A stretch of 64,000 bases of DNA, taken from positions 72,752,149 to 72,816,148 of the forward strand of contig NC_083569.1 in assembly GCF_027579695.1 (NCBI RefSeq), in the 5' to 3' direction. Position 1 is the stretch's first letter, and the number at the start of each line of letters is the position of its first letter. A program made the position numbers and the translations under genes. The notes beneath the pieces are model-generated. The model made no database searches, had not been told where the DNA came from, and saw nothing but the letters and a program-made list of their open reading frames with translations. This DNA comes from Neoarius graeffei. Its lineage: Eukaryota > Chordata > Actinopteri > Siluriformes > Ariidae. Positions 24,501 to 39,732 of the stretch are shown here, piece after piece.

Positions 24501-27500
24501 CACACATAACTCTCATATACAGCACACAGAACTCTCATATACAGCACACATAACTCTCATATACAGCACACATAACTCTCATATACAGCACACAGAACTC
24601 TCATATACAGCACACATAACTCTCATATACAGCACACAGAACTCTCATATACAGCACACATAACTCTCATATACAGCACACATAACTCTCATATACAGCA
24701 CACAGAACTCTCATATACAGCACACAGAACTCTCATATACAGCACACATAACTCTCATATACAGCACACATAACTCTCATATACAGCACACATAACTCTC
24801 ATATACAGCACACATAACTCTCATATACAGCACACATAACTCTCATATACAGCACACATAACTCTCATATACAGCACACATAACTCTCATATACAGCACA
24901 CACAACTCTCATATACAGCACACACAACTCTCATATACAGAACACATAACTCTCATATACAGCACACATAACTCTCATATACAGCACACACAACTCTCAT
25001 ATACAGAACACATAACTCTCATATACAGCACACAGAACTCTCATATACAGCACACATAACTCTCATATACAGCACACAGAACTCTCATATACAGCACACA
25101 TAACTCTCATATACAGCACACATAACTCTCATATACAGCACACATAACTCTCATATACAGCACACATAACTCTCATACACAGCACACATAACTCTCATAT
25201 ACAGCACACATAACTCTCATATACAGCACACATAACTCTCATATACAGCACACATAACTCTCATATACAGCACACATAACTCTCATATACAGCACACAGA
25301 ACTCTCATATACAGCACACATAACTCTCATATACAGCACACATAACTCTCATATACAGCACACATAACTCTCATATACAGCACACATAACTCTCATATAC
25401 AGCACACATAACTCTCATATACAGCACACACAACTCTCATATACAGCACACACAACTCTCATATACAGCACACACAACTCTCATATACAGAACACATAAC
25501 TCTCATATACAGCACACATAACTCTCATATACAGCACACACAACTCTCATATACAGAACACATAACTCTCATATACAGCACACAGAACTCTCATATACAG
25601 CACACATAACTCTCATATACAGCACACAGAACTCTCATATACAGCACACATAACTCTCATATACAGCACACATAACTCTCATATACAGCACACATAACTC
25701 TCATATACAGCACACATAACTCTCATACACAGCACACATAACTCTCATATACAGCACACATAACTCTCATATACAGCACACATAACTCTCATATACAGCA
25801 CGCATAACTCTCATATACAGCACACATAACTCTCATATACAGCACGCATAACTCTCATATACAGCACACACAACTCTCATATACAGCACACATAACTCTC
25901 ATATACAGCACACATAACTCTCATATACAGCACACATAACTCTCATATACAGCACACATAACTCTCATATACAGCACACATAACTCTCATATACAGCACA
26001 CATAACTCTCATATACAGCACACATAACTCTCATACACAGCACACATAACTCTCATACACAGCACACATAACTCTCATATACAGCACACAGAACTCATAT
26101 ACAGCACACATAACTCTCATATACAGCACACATAACTCTCATATACAGCACACATAACTCTCATATACAGCACACATAACTCTCATATACAGCACACAGA
26201 ACTCTCATATACAGCACACAGAACTCTCATATACAGCACACAGAACTCTCATATACAGCACACATAACTCTCATATACAGCACACATAACTCTCATATAC
26301 AGCACACAGAACTCTCATATACAGCACACAGAACTCTCATATACAGCACACAGAACTCTCATATACAGCACACATAACTCTCATATACAGCACACAGAAC
26401 TCTCATATACAGCACACATAACTCTCATATACAGCACACATAACTCTCATATACAGCACACAGAACTCTCATATACAGCACACAGAACTCTCATATACAG
26501 CACACAGAACTCTCATATACAGCACACATAACTCTCATATACAGCACACATAACTCTCATATACAGCACACATAACTCTCATATACAGCACACACAACTC
26601 TCATATACAGAACACATAACTCTCATATACAGCACACATAACTCTCATATACAGCACACATAACTCTCATATACAGCACACAGAACTCTCATATACAGCA
26701 CACATAACTCTCATATACAGCACACATAACTCTCATATACAGCACACAGAACTCTCATATACAGCACACATAACTCTCATATACAGCACACAGAACTCTC
26801 ATATACAGCACACATAACTCTCATATACAGCACACATAACTCTCATATACAGCACACAGAACTCTCATATACAGCACACAGAACTCTCATATACAGCACA
26901 CATAACTCTCATATACAGCACACATAACTCTCATATACAGCACACATAACTCTCATATACAGCACACATAACTCTCATATACAGCACACATAACTCTCAT
27001 ATACAGCACACATAACTCTCATATACAGCACACATAACTCTCATATACAGCACACATAACTCTCATATACAGCACACACAACTCTCATATACAGCACACA
27101 CAACTCTCATATACAGAACACATAACTCTCATATACAGCACACATAACTCTCATATACAGCACACACAACTCTCATATACAGAACACATAACTCTCATAT
27201 ACAGCACACAGAACTCTCATATACAGCACACATAACTCTCATATACAGCACACAGAACTCTCATATACAGCACACATAACTCTCATATACAGCACACATA
27301 ACTCTCATATACAGCACGCATAACTCTCATATACAGCACACATAACTCTCATACACAGCACACATAACTCTCATATACAGCACACATAACTCTCATATAC
27401 AGCACACATAACTCTCATATACAGCACGCATAACTCTCATATACAGCACACATAACTCTCATATACAGCACGCATAACTCTCATATACAGCACACACAAC

Positions 27501-28660
27501 TCTCATATACAGCACACATAACTCTCATATACAGCACACATAACTCTCATATACAGCACACATAACTCTCATATACAGCACACATAACTCTCATATACAG
27601 CACACATAACTCTCATATACAGCACACATAACTCTCATATACAGCACACATAACTCTCATACACAGCACACATAACTCTCATACACAGCACACATAACTC
27701 TCATATACAGCACACAGAACTCATATACAGCACACATAACTCTCATATACAGCACACATAACTCTCATATACAGCACACATAACTCTCATATACAGCACA
27801 CATAACTCTCATATACAGCACACAGAACTCTCATATACAGCACACAGAACTCTCATATACAGCACACAGAACTCTCATATACAGCACACATAACTCTCAT
27901 ATACAGCACACATAACTCTCATATACAGCACACAGAACTCTCATATACAGCACACAGAACTCTCATATACAGCACACAGAACTCTCATATACAGCACACA
28001 TAACTCTCATATACAGCACACAGAACTCTCATATACAGCACACATAACTCTCATATACAGCACACATAACTCTCATATACAGCACACAGAACTCTCATAT
28101 ACAGCACACAGAACTCTCATATACAGCACACAGAACTCTCATATACAGCACACATAACTCTCATATACAGCACACATAACTCTCATATACAGCACACATA
28201 ACTCTCATATACAGCACACACAACTCTCATATACAGAACACATAACTCTCATATACAGCACACATAACTCTCATATACAGCACACATAACTCTCATATAC
28301 AGCACACAGAACTCTCATATACAGCACACATAACTCTCATATACAGCACACATAACTCTCATATACAGCACACAGAACTCTCATATACAGCACACATAAC
28401 TCTCATATACAGCACACAGAACTCTCATATACAGCACACATAACTCTCATATACAGCACACATAACTCTCATATACAGCACACAGAACTCTCATATACAG
28501 CACACAGAACTCTCATATACAGCACACATAACTCTCATATACAGCACACATAACTCTCATATACAGCACACATAACTCTCATATACAGCACACATAACTC
28601 TCATATACAGCACACATAACTCTCATATACAGCACACATAACTCTCATATACAGCACACA
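21541..28660 (+). repeat. 3,780-bp higher-order repeat, two copies
   Basis: Variant patterns repeat exactly at an offset of 3,780 bp: for example the aacacataac variant at 21711 and 25491, and the shortened unit gaactcatat at 22311 and 26091. Copy 1 is about 21541-24880 and copy 2 about 25321-28660. Inside it the variants recur at 1,626, 1,614 and 540 bp. Single-base differences between copies are rare (cacaca versus cacgca near 27317). Confidence 0.8.
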
Positions 28661-31033
28661 TAACTCTCATATACAGCACACATAACTCTCATATACAGCA
28701 CACACAACTCTCATATACAGCACACACAACTCTCATATACAGAACACATAACTCTCATATACAGCACACATAACTCTCATATACAGCACACACAACTCTC
28801 ATATACAGAACACATAACTCTCATATACAGCACACAGAACTCTCATATACAGCACACATAACTCTCATATACAGCACACAGAACTCTCATATACAGCACA
28901 CATAACTCTCATATACAGCACACATAACTCTCATATACAGCACACATAACTCTCATATACAGCACACATAACTCTCATACACAGCACACATAACTCTCAT
29001 ATACAGCACACATAACTCTCATATACAGCACACATAACTCTCATATACAGCACACATAACTCTCATATACAGCACACATAACTCTCATATACAGCACGCA
29101 TAACTCTCATATACAGCACACACAACTCTCATATACAGAACACATAACTCTCATATACAGCACACATAACTCTCATATACAGCACACATAACTCTCATAT
29201 ACAGCACACATAACTCTCATATACAGCACACATAACTCTCATATACAGCACACATAACTCTCATACACAGCACACATAACTCTCATACACAGCACACATA
29301 ACTCTCATATACAGCACACAGAACTCATATACAGCACACATAACTCTCATATACAGCACACATAACTCTCATATACAGCACACATAACTCTCATATACAG
29401 CACACATAACTCTCATATACAGCACACATAACTCTCATATACAGCACACATAACTCTCATACACAGCACACATAACTCTCATACACAGCACACATAACTC
29501 TCATATACAGCACACAGAACTCATATACAGCACACATAACTCTCATATACAGCACACATAACTCTCATATACAGCACACATAACTCTCATATACAGCACA
29601 CATAACTCTCATATACAGCACACATAACTCTCATATACAGCACACATAACTCTCATATACAGCACACATAACTCTCATATACAGCACACAGAACTCTCAT
29701 ATACAGCACACACAACTCTCATATACAGCACACATAACTCTCATATACAGCACACATAACTCTCATATACAGCACACATAACTCTCATATACAGCACACA
29801 TAACTCTCATATACAGCACACATAACTCTCATATACAGCACACAGAACTCTCATATACAGCACACACAACTCTCATATACAGCACACATAACTCTCATAT
29901 ACAGCACACATAACTCTCATATACAGCACACACCACTCTCATATACAGCACACAGAACTCTCATATACAGCACACACAACTCTCATATACAGCACACATA
30001 ACTCTCATATACAGCACACATAACTCTCATATACAGCACACACCACTCTCATATACAGCACACATAACTCTCATATACAGCACACATAACTCTCATATGC
30101 AGCACACATAACTCTCATATACAGCACACATAACTCTCATATACAGCACACATAACTCTCATATACAGCACACACCACTCTCATATACAGCACACATAAC
30201 TCTCATACACAGCACACATAACTCTCATATACAGCACACATAACTCTCATATACAGCACACATAACTCTCATATACAGCACACAGAACTCTCATATACAG
30301 CACACACAACTCTCATATACAGCACACATAACTCTCATATACAGCACACATAACTCTCATATACAGCACACATAACTCTCATATACAGCACACATAACTC
30401 TCATATACAGCACACAGAACTCTCATATACAGCACACACCACTCTCATATACAGCACACATAACTCTCATATGCAGCACACATAACTCTCATATACAGCA
30501 CACATAACTCTCATATACAGCACACATAACTCTCATATACAGCACACACAACTCTCATACACAGCACACATAACTCTCATATACAGCACACACCACTCTC
30601 ATATACAGCACACATAACTCTCATATGCAGCACACATAACTCTCATATACAGCACACATAACTCTCATATACAGCACACATAACTCTCATATACAGCACA
30701 CACAACTCTCATATACAGCACACATAACTCTCATGTACAGCACACATAACTCTCATGTACAGCACACATAACTCTCATATACATAACTCTCATGTACAGC
30801 ACACATAACTCTCATACACAGCACACATAACTCTCATATACAGCACACATAACTCTCATATACAGCACACATAACTCTCATATACAGCACACATAACTCT
30901 CATGTACAGCACACATAACTCTCATATACAGCACACATAACTCTCATATACAGCACACATAACTCTCATGTACAGCACACATAACTCTCATATACAGCAC
31001 ACATAACTCTCATATACAGCACACATAACTCTC

Positions 31034-33013
31034 GTGTACAGCACACATAACTCTCATATACAGCACACATTACTCTCATGTACAGCACACATAACTCTCA
31101 TATACAGCACACATAACTCATATACAGCACACATAACTCTCATATGCAGCACACATAACTCATATACAGCACACATAACTCTCATATACAGCACACATAA
31201 CTCTCATATACAGCACACATAACTCTCATGTACAGCACACATAACTCTCATGTACAGCACACATAACTCTCATATACATAACTCTCATACACAGCACACA
31301 TAACTCTCATATACAGCACACATAACTCTCATATACAGCACACATAACTCTCATATACATAACTCTCATGTACAGCACACATAACTCTCATGTACAGCAC
31401 ACATAACTCTCATGTACAGCACACATAACTCTCATGTACAGCACATATAACTCTCATATACAGCACACATTACTCTCATGTACAGCACACATAACTCTCA
31501 TATACAGCACACATAACTCTCATACACAGCACACATAACTCTCATATGCAGCACACATAACTCATATACAGCACACATAACTCTCATATGCAGCACACAT
31601 AACTCATATACAGCACACATAACTCTCATATACAGCACACATAACTCTCATATACAGCACACATAACTCTCATAAACAGCACACATAACTCTCATATACA
31701 GCACACATAACTCTCATGTACAGCACACATAACTCTCATGTACAGCACACATAACTCTCATGTACAGCACACATAACTCTCATGTACAGCACACATAACT
31801 CTCATATACAGCACACATAACTCTCATATACAGCACACATAACTCTCATATACAGCACACATAACTCTCATATACAGCACACATAACTCTCATGTACAGC
31901 ACACATAACTCTCATATACAGCACACATAACTCTCATATACAGCACACATAACTCTCATGTACAGCACACATAACTCTCATATACAGCACACATAACTCT
32001 CATATACAGCACACATAACTCTCATGTACAGCACACATAACTCTCATATACAGCACACATTACTCTCATGTACAGCACACATAACTCTCATATACAGCAC
32101 ACATAACTCATATACAGCACACATAACTCTCATATGCAGCACACATAACTCATATACAGCACACATAACTCTCATATACAGCACACATAACTCTCATATA
32201 CAGCACACATAACTCTCATGTACAGCACACATAACTCTCATGTACAGCACACATAACTCTCATATACATAACTCTCATACACAGCACACATAACTCTCAT
32301 ATACAGCACACATAACTCTCATATACAGCACACATAACTCTCATATACATAACTCTCATGTACAGCACACATAACTCTCATGTACAGCACACATAACTCT
32401 CATGTACAGCACACATAACTCTCATGTACAGCACACATAACTCTCATATACAGCACACATTACTCTCATGTACAGCACACAGAACTCTCATATACAGCAC
32501 ACATAACTCTCATACACAGCACACATAACTCTCATATGCAGCACACATAACTCATATACAGCACACATAACTCTCATATGCAGCACACATAACTCATATA
32601 CAGCACACATAACTCTCATATACAGCACACATAACTCTCATATACAGCACACATAACTCTCATAAACAGCACACATAACTCTCATATACAGCACACATAA
32701 CTCTCATGTACAGCACACATAACTCTCATGTACAGCACACATAACTCTCATGTACAGCACACATAACTCTCATGTACAGCACACATAACTCTCATGTACA
32801 GCACACATAACTCTCATATACAGCACACATAACTCTCATGTACAGCACACATAACTCTCATATACAGCACACATAACTCTCATGTACAGCACACATAACT
32901 CTCATGTACAGCACACATAACTCTCATGTACAGCACACATAACTCTCATGTACAGCACACATTACTCTCATGTACAGCACACATTACTCTCATGTACAGC
33001 ACACATAACTCTC
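31034..33013 (+). repeat. 990-bp higher-order repeat in the catgtacagc-rich part of the array
   Basis: The frame starting at 31034 and that at 32024 encode identical 62-residue repeat peptides, and the surrounding variant order also matches at a 990-bp offset (45 units of 22 bp). This is a second, independent amplification block of the array. The right limit is approximate. Confidence 0.7.
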
Positions 33014-33301
33014 ATGTACAGCACACATAACTCTCATGTACAGCACACATTACTCTCATGTACAGCACACATTACTCTCATGTACAGCACACATAACTCT
33101 CATGTACAGCACACATAACTCTCATGTACAGCACACATTACTCTCATGTACAGCACACATAACTCTCATATACAGCACACATAACTCTCATGTACAGCAC
33201 ACATAACTCTCATGTACAGCACACATAACTCTCCTTTAGAATTTTCTCTATTTCTGCATAAATATGACCTAAAACATCATCAGATTTTCACACAAGTCCT
33301 A

Positions 33302-33655
<354 letters not shown>

Positions 33656-34134
33656 TCATGAACATTAACATTAGCCAATGTGAGAGAGGCCTTCAGTTGC
33701 TTAGAAGTTACCCTGAGGTCCTTTGTGACCTCATCAACTATCACACGCCTTGCTCTTGGAGTGATCTTTGTTGGTCGACCACTCCTGGGGAAGGTAACAA
33801 TGATCTTGAATTTCCTCCATTTGGACACAATCTGGGCAGCACGGTGGTGTACTGGTTAGCGCTGTTGCTTCACAGCAAGATTGTCCGGGTTCGAGCCCCG
33901 TGGCCAACGAGGGCCTTTCTGTGCGGAGTTTGCATGTTCTCCCCTTGTCCGCGTGGGTTTCCTCCGGGTGCTCCGGTTTCCCCCACAGTCCAAAGACATG
34001 CAGGTTAGGTTAACTGGTGACTCTAAATTGACCGTAGGTGTGAATGTGAGTGTGAATGGTTGTCTGTGTGTCAGCCCTGTGATGACCTGGCGACTTGTCC
34101 AGGGTGTACCCTGCCTTTCGCCCGTAGTCAGCTG

Positions 34135-35231
34135 AACTGTAAAAAAAAATTAGTTAAGCCAACTTAAAAATGTAGCCCAACCTGCTGCCAAAGGATTTTG
34201 AGTAAACTCAACTCCGGGCCAAATAGTTGTGCTGACTTGCTCTTTTAAGTCGACACAGATGAGTATTTTATGTTGACCTTACTTTATTTAGCAAGTTCAG
34301 TGCATTCAAATTGTGATGTTGAAATAAATTGAAATAATCATTCCAATTAACTTTTAAAAGCAAGTTGGCGCAAAAAAACATTATGTTATCCTAAATTATT
34401 CTTTTTTGGGCTTTTTCCACCTTTATTGGATAGGACAGTGTAGAGACAGGAAATGAGCAGGAGAGAGAGACGGAGGGATCGCGAAATGACCTCGCGTCGG
34501 AATCAAACTGAGGGTCCTGGATTTATGGTATGGGGCCTTATCCACCTGAGCTATGACGCCCCAAATTATCCTTTTAAGTTCACATAGAAGAGTATTTTAT
34601 GTTGACTTGACTAGACTTGACTTTAGAAGTTCAGTGCATTCAAATTGTTTAGTTGAAATAAATTGAAATAATAATGCCAATTAACTTAGAAGAGCAAGTT
34701 GGCACATCATGGTTCTAAGTTGAGTTTACTCAAAATCCTTTGGCAGCAGGTTGCGTTACATTTTTAAGTTGGCTTGACTATTTTTTTTTTTACAATGATT
34801 TAGTGTGCATTACATTTTTTAGTTAACACAAACCTCTCAACACTTAAGTTCTACTTCACTTTGCCTATTATTACACAAACAGAAACAAATACCGACATAC
34901 AAGGAGGGCATTCCCTGGCCTCTGTTGAGGAAAGCTTAGTCTAGACTCCTAGACAACGTCTCGTGTCAGTTTGCACGGACTTCTCACTCCACCTGACCGT
35001 TGAACTTGTGAAGTGCGCATGCGCAGTGGCATCGGTTAAGGAGCGTCAATCAGCACTTGAATATATAAGTTCACTTAACTTAATTTTCCAATTCCTATGA
35101 ACTTGTGGCGAAGGAAAGGCATCTCAACTATTTTTTTTAGTTACTTGAACAATTAGAAGGGAAATTTGTTCATTCAAATTAGAATAATTTTTTCACTCAA
35201 CAGTTTTGCAAGTTACATCTTTTTTACAGCG
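34135..35231. mobile_element. MITE with CTGTAAAAAA ends (EnSpm/CACTA-like)
   Basis: The ends are aaCTGTAAAAAA and cgCTGTAAAAAA, and a 2-bp TG duplication (34133-34134, 35232-35233) restores the SINE exactly. The MITE at 49239 has the intact form CACTGTAAAAAA. Long internal inverted repeats lie near 34160-34215 and 34735-34785 (ccaaaggattttgagtaaac). There is no coding capacity. CACTA-like is inferred from CACTG ends and a 2-bp duplication. Confidence 0.55.
34406..34562 (-). repeat. Second tRNA-derived SINE type, nested in the MITE
   Basis: On the minus strand the head is ggggcgtcatagctcaggtg (tRNA-like), and the tail contains catttcctgtctctacactg and aataaaggtgg. Duplications AAATTATTCTTTT / AAATTATCCTTTT flank it (34393-34405, 34563-34575). 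About 157 bp. Confidence 0.72.
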
Positions 35232-35805
35232 TGGGATAGGCTCCAGCTTGCCTGCGACCCTGTAGAACAGGATAAAGCGGCTCGAGATAATGAGATGAGA
35301 TGAATGGACACAATCTGTCTGACTGTGGACTGATGGAGTCCAAACTCTCCAGAGATGGTTTTGTAACCTTTTCCAGCCTGATGAGCATCAACAACGCTTT
35401 TTCTGAGGTCCTCAGAAATCTCCTTTGTTCGTGCCATGATACACTTCCACAAACATGTGTTGTGAAGATCAGACTTTGATAGATCCCTCTTCTTTAAATA
35501 AAACAGCGTGCTCACTCACACCTGATTGTCATCCCATTGATTGAAAACGCCTGACTCTAATTTCACCTTCAAATTAACTGCTAATCCTAGAGGTTCACAT
35601 ACTTTTGTCACTCACAGATATGTAATATTGGATCATTTTCCTCAATAAATAAATGACCAAGTATAATATTTTGTCTCATGTGTTTAACTGGGTTCTCTTT
35701 ATCTACTTTTAGGACTTGTGTGAAAATCTGATGATGTTTGAGGTCATATTTATGCAGAAATATAGAAAATTCTAAAGCATTCACAAACTTTCAAGCACCA
35801 CTGTG

Positions 35806-36113
35806 TAACTCTCATATACAGCATACATATCTCTCATATACAGCATACATATCTCTCATATATAGCACACATAACTCTCATATACAGCATACATATCTCT
35901 CATATACAGCATACATAACTCATATATATCATACATAACTCTCATATACAGCATACATATCTCTCATATATAGCACACATAACTCTCATATACAGCATAC
36001 ATATCTCTCATATACAGCATACGTATCTCTCATATATAGCACACATAATTCTCATATACAGCACACATAACTCTCATATACAGCATACATATCTCTCATA
36101 TACAGCATATATA
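35806..36113 (+). repeat. Minisatellite, 22-bp unit, diverged segment
   Basis: The same unit as the main array, but with many gcatacatatc variants. It lies between two Tc1 copies, so it is a piece of the original array separated by insertions. Confidence 0.9.
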
Positions 36114-37729
36114 CAGTGCCTTGAAAAAGTATTCATACCCCTTGAACTTTTTCACATTTTTCCACCTTACAACCACGAACTTAAAAGTTTTTTATTGAGA
36201 TTTTATGTGATAGACCAACACAGAGTAGCACATAATTGTGAAGTGAAACGAAAATGATAAATGGTCTTCAAAATTTTAAACAAATAAAAATCTGAAAAAT
36301 GTGGTGTGCATTAGTATTCAGCCCCCCTGCGTGAATACTTCGTAGAGCCACCTTTTGCTGCAGTTACAGCTGCAAGTCTTTTGTGGTATGTCTCGACCAG
36401 CTTTGCACATCTAGACACTGAAATTTTTGCCCATTCTTCTTTGCAAAATAGCTCAAGCTCAGCCAGATTGGATGGAGAGCGTCTGTGAACAGCAATTTTC
36501 AAGTCTTGCCACAGATGCGCAATGGGATTTAGGTCTGGACTTTGACTGGGCCATTCTAACACATGAATATTCTTTGATCTAAACCATTCCATTGTAGCTC
36601 TGGCTGTATGTTTAGGGTCATTGTCTTGCTGGAAGGTGAATCTCCTTCCCAGTCTCAAGTCTTTTGCAGCCTCCAACAGGTTTTCTTCCAGGATTGCCCT
36701 GTATTTAGCTCCATCCATCTTCCCATCAACTCTGACCAGCTTCCCTGTCCCTGCTGAAGAAAAGCATCCCCATAGCATGATGCTGTCACCACCATGTTTC
36801 ACAGTGGGGATGGTGTGTGCAGGGTGATGAGCAGTGTTAGTTTTCCGCCACACATAGCGCTTTGCATTTAAGCCAAAAAGTTCAACTTTGGTCTCATCTG
36901 ACCAAAGCACCTTTTTCCACATGTTTGCTGTGTCCCCTACATGGCTTCTGGTAAACTGCAAACGGGACTTCTTATGCCCGTCTTTCAACAATGGCTTTCT
37001 TCTTGCCACTCTTCCAAAAAGGCCAGATTTGTGGAGTGTACGACTTATAGTTGTCCTGTGCACAGATTCTCCCACCTGAGCTGTGGATTTCTGCAGCTCC
37101 TCCAGAGTGATCATGGGCCTCTTGGCTGCTTCTCTGACCAGTGCTCTCCTTGCTCGCTCTGTCAGTGTAGGTGGACGGCCATGTCTTGGTAGGTTTGCAG
37201 TTGTGCCATACTTTTTCCATTTTTGAATGATGGATTGAACAGTGCTTCTTGAGATGTTCAGAGCTTGGGATATTTTTTTATAACCTAACCCTTCTTTAAA
37301 CTTCTCCAGAACTTTATCCCTGACCTGTCTGGTGAGTTCTTTGGTCTTCATGATGCTGTTTGTTCTTCAGTGTTCTCTAACAAACCACTGAGGCCTTCAC
37401 AGAACAAGTGTATTTATGCTGAGAGTAAATTACACACAGTAGGACTCGATTAAATAATGAGATGACTTCTGAAGGCAATTGATTGCACTGGATTGTATTT
37501 AGAGGTATCAGAGGACAAGGGGCTGAATACTAATGCACACCACATTTTTCAGATTTTTATTTGTTTAAAATTTTGAAGACCATTTTCATTTTCATTTCAC
37601 TTCACAATTATGTGCTACTCTGTCTTGGTCTAGCACATAAAATCTCAATAAAAAACTTTTAAGTTTGTGGTTATAAGGGGGAAAAATGTGAAAAAGTTCA
37701 AGGGGTATGAATACTTTTGCAAGGCACTG
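36114..37729 (-). mobile_element. Tc1-like element, family 2, copy C
   Basis: TA flanks at 36112-36113 and 37730-37731. The ends are CAGTGCCTTG, followed by aaaaagtattcataccccttg, with inverted repeats of about 190 bp. It is 1,616 bp, inserted in the minisatellite at a TATA within the unit. Confidence 0.94.
36311..37351 (-). CDS. Tc1-like transposase, full-length but with a changed catalytic residue
   Basis: A 346-residue frame without stops. The N-terminal helix-turn-helix pair (about residues 1-115) includes ISRSTVQSIIQKWKK and GRPPTL. The catalytic domain follows with Asp in VLWSDETKVELFG and Asp in FQQDNDPKHTA. The third position reads SPDLNPIAHLW, where the family has NPIEHLW. Glu to Ala (GAG to GCG) removes the metal-binding Glu of the DDE triad, so the protein should not cut DNA. 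It may still bind transposon ends. Confidence 0.88.
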   Translation of the reverse strand: MKTKELTRQVRDKVLEKFKEGLGYKKISQALNISRSTVQSIIQKWKKYGTTANLPRHGRPPTLTERARRALVREAAKRPMITLEELQKSTAQVGESVHRTTISRTLHKSGLFGRVARRKPLLKDGHKKSRLQFTRSHVGDTANMWKKVLWSDETKVELFGLNAKRYVWRKTNTAHHPAHTIPTVKHGGDSIMLWGCFSSAGTGKLVRVDGKMDGAKYRAILEENLLEAAKDLRLGRRFTFQQDNDPKHTARATMEWFRSKNIHVLEWPSQSPDLNPIAHLWQDLKIAVHRRSPSNLAELELFCKEEWAKISVSRCAKLVETYHKRLAAVTAAKGGSTKYSRRGAEY

Positions 37730-39020
37730 TATCTCTCATATACAGCACACATAACTCTCATATACAGCACACATAACTCTCATATACAGCACACATAATT
37801 GTCATATACAGCACACATAAATCTCATATACAGTACACATAACTCTCATATACAGCACACATAACTCTCATATACAGCCCATATAACTCTCATATACAGC
37901 ACACAGAACTCTCATATACAGCACACATAACTCATATATAGTACATATAACACTCATACACAGCACACATAACTCTCATATACAGCACACATAACTCTCA
38001 TATACAGCACACATAACTCTCATATACAGCACACATAACTCTCATACACAGCACACATAACTCTCATACACAGCACACATAACTCTCATACACAGCACAC
38101 ATAACTCTAATATACAGCACACATAACTCTCATATACAGCACACATAACTCTCATATACAGCACACATAACTCTCATATACAGCACACATAACTCTCATA
38201 CACAGCACACATAACTCTAATATACAGCAGACATAACTCATATATAGTACATATAACACTCATACACAGCACACATAACTCTCATATACAGCACACTTAA
38301 CTCTCATATACAGCACACATAACTCTCATATACAGCGCACATAACTCTCATATACAGCACACAGAACTCTAATATACAGCAGACATAACTCATATATAGT
38401 ACATATAAAACCCATACACAGCACACATAACTCTCATATACAGCACACTTAACTCTCATATACAGCACACAGAACTCTCATATACAGCACACATAACTCT
38501 CATATACAGCACACAGAACTCTCATATACAGCACACATAACTCTCATACACAGCACACATAACTCTCATATACAGCACACATAACTCTCATACACAGCAC
38601 ACATAACTCTCATAAACAGCACACATAACTCTCATATACAGCACACATAACTCTCATATACAGCACACATAACTCTCATATACAGCACACATAACTCTCA
38701 TACACAGCACACATAACTCTCATATACAGCACACATAACTCTCATATACAGCACACATAACTCTCATATACAGCACACATAACTCTCATACACAGCACAC
38801 ATAACTCTCATATACAGCACACATAACTCTCATACACAGCACACATAACTCTCATACACAGCACACATAACTCTCATATACAGCACACATAACTCTCATA
38901 CACAGCACACATAACTCTCATACACAGCACACATAACTCTCATATACAGCACACATAACTCTCATACACAGCACACATAACTCTCATATACAGCACATAA
39001 AACTCTCATATACAGCACAT

Positions 39021-39205
39021 ATGTGTGCTGTATATGAGAGTTATATGTGCTGTATATGAGAGTTTTATGTGCTGTGTGTGTTGTATATGAGAGATATATG
39101 TGTTGTATATGAGAGTTATGTGTGCTGTATATGAGAGTTATGTGTGCTGTATATGAGAGTATGTGTGCTGTATACGAGAGTTTTATGTGCTGTATACGAG
39201 AGTTA
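39021..39205 (-). repeat. Inverted minisatellite block 1
   Basis: The unit reads in reverse (gtgtgctgtatatgagagtt) for 185 bp. The left joint is the palindrome cacatatgtg and the right joint is gagagttataactctc. Confidence 0.92.
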
Positions 39206-39732
39206 TAACTCTCATATACAGCACACATAACTCTCATACACAGCACACATAACTCTCATACACAGCACACATAACTCTCATACACAGCACACATAACTCT
39301 CATATACAGCACACATAACTCTCATATACAGCACACACCACTCTCATACACAGCACACATAACTCTCATATACAGCACACACCACTCTCATATACAGCAC
39401 ACATAACTCTCATACACAGCACACATAACTCTCATATACAGCACACACCACTCTCATATACAGCACACATAACTCTCATACACAGCACACATAACTCTCA
39501 TACACAGCACACATAACTCTCATACACAGCACACATAACTCTCATACACAGCACACATAACTCTCATACACAGCACACATAACTCTCATATACAGCACAC
39601 ACCACTCTCATATACAGCACACATAACTCTCATATACAACACATGTATCTCTCATATACAGCACACATAACTCTCATATACAGCACATAAAACTCTCATA
39701 TACAGCACATAAAACTCTCATATACAGCACAT

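Larger units (their letters stand above)
20688..33234 (+). repeat. Giant 22-bp minisatellite in nhsl2 intron 1, left array
   Basis: The consensus unit is about 22 bp (ACTCTCATATACAGCACACA plus TA), repeated more than 500 times with few changes. Variants are cacaG/T/Caac, catacacagc, catgtacagc (from 30730 on) and 20-bp units lacking one CT. There are no spacers between units. The open frames across it, with STHNSHIQHT-like repeats, follow from the repeat and are not genes. Confidence 0.97.
33835..35304 (+). repeat. DANA-like SINE split by a MITE
   Basis: A 13-bp duplication TGGACACAATCTG lies at 33822-33834 and 35305-35317 inside Tc1 copy B. The SINE body breaks after gtagtcagctg at 34134 and resumes with ggataggctcc at 35234, exactly where other copies read gtcagctgggatagg. 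Confidence 0.88.

Noticed and set aside
20688..33234. CRISPR array
   Set aside because: The 22-bp units are directly adjacent without unique spacers, and the rest of the window is vertebrate-type nuclear DNA.
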